Assembly: GCA_031268395.1 (NCBI GenBank)
Contig: JAIRXI010000336.1
Location: 1-6,239, forward strand
Source of the DNA: Tannerella sp.
GTDB taxonomy: Bacteria > Bacteroidota > Bacteroidia > Bacteroidales > Tannerellaceae
Length of the DNA: 6,239 nucleotides
Direction: 5' to 3'
Made by a program: the position numbers and the translations under genes. Positions within the stretch are counted from its first letter, which is position 1; each line of letters opens with the position of its first letter. Below, piece by piece: positions 6,161 to 6,239 of the stretch. The notes beneath the pieces are model-generated. The model was given only the letters and a program-made list of their open reading frames with translations, was not told where the DNA came from and searched no databases.

Positions 6161-6182
6161 GGTTTGCCCGTCAGGGCAAACC
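6161..6182. other. Perfect 9-bp hairpin
   Basis: GGTTTGCCC (6161-6169) pairs with GGGCAAACC (6174-6182) around a GTCA loop. No T-run follows, so it is not a normal terminator. It accounts for the extra bases that distinguish the right end of the composite element from the left. Confidence 0.7.
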
Positions 6183-6212
6183 CCGTTCATCGTTCATCGT
6201 TCATCGTTTATC
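6181..6212. repeat. GTTCATC heptad tandem tract, copy 2
   Basis: CCCC, three exact GTTCATC units (6185-6205) and one GTTTATC unit (6206-6212). The first 28 bases equal 4189-4216. The remaining sequence to the right edge (6213-6239) shows no feature. Confidence 0.85.
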
Positions 6213-6239
6213 GTTTCTATTCGTTCACATTCCGTCACG

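Larger units (their letters stand above)
5809..6206. mobile_element. Composite MITE-like nested inverted-repeat element
   Basis: About 400 bp without coding capacity, bounded by inverted repeats. The left end (5809-5855) reads GATGAAC heptads, AACGGAGTTTGCC, then GGGTGCATTTCAA. The reverse complement of the right end (6148-6206) reads the same order, but with 14 extra bases forming the hairpin at 6161-6182. The innermost 15 bp (5841-5855 with 6148-6162) are a perfect inverted repeat. Inside are two direct copies of a ~140-bp unit. The architecture is seen directly; mobility is inferred, and no target-site duplication was identified. Confidence 0.65.

Noticed and set aside
5707..6190. Two short minus-strand open frames in the right-hand region
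   Set aside because: The 5882-6190 frame is a translation of the REP-like repeat units (SLRGTKQS and similar strings are typical artefacts of such palindromes). The 5707-5913 frame runs over the promoter and the left end of the composite element.
5809..6212. CRISPR array
   Set aside because: The repeats are palindromic, only two units, unequal in spacing and with inverted cores; there are no regular spacers and no cas genes.

Overview
The window looks like a piece of a Bacteroidales (gut-type Bacteroidota) chromosome of moderately high GC. The reasons are a textbook Bacteroidota promoter (TTTG, 19 bp, TATCTTTG) in front of the fucosidase gene, mostly weak Shine-Dalgarno sites, a secreted GH29 fucosidase, and an ABC-2 permease/ABC ATPase/BtrH-like gene set of a kind I recall from Bacteroides relatives. 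Genus cannot be fixed from the sequence. All five complete genes and the one partial gene lie on the minus strand, so transcription runs from right to left.

Region 1 (1-3166) is a tight four-gene operon. In transcription order it encodes a 131-residue HTH-like protein, a BtrH_N-type protein (papain/C39-like Cys-His-Asp pattern), an ABC ATPase, and an ABC-2 permease that runs off the left edge. Spacings are 3 bp, 9 bp and a 4-bp ATGA overlap, so the products are probably made together. The combination suggests a small-molecule or lipid acyl-transfer (or peptide-bond) step coupled to export. The substrate is not visible; any biosynthetic genes would lie to the left, downstream of the permease.

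Region 2 (3167-3288) is a short spacer with a candidate terminator facing the operon. Region 3 (3289-5680) holds a secreted GH29 alpha-L-fucosidase and, downstream, a secreted SGNH/GDSL hydrolase. This is a plausible glycan-degrading pair (defucosylation plus ester removal). No SusC/SusD genes are in view. The 193-bp spacer between the two genes carries a (GTTCATC)3 tract and a 54-bp imperfect palindrome with a GNRA-type loop on the plus strand.

Region 4 (5681-6239) has no gene. It holds the fucosidase promoter and a ~400-bp nested repeat structure: outer inverted GATGAAC/GTTCATC heptads, a 15-bp perfect inverted repeat, and two direct copies of a ~140-bp unit whose palindromic cores (CGTCATTGCGA...TCGCAATGACG type) lie in opposite orientations. 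The most unusual things here are the repeat architecture around the fucosidase and the BtrH/HTH/ABC operon.
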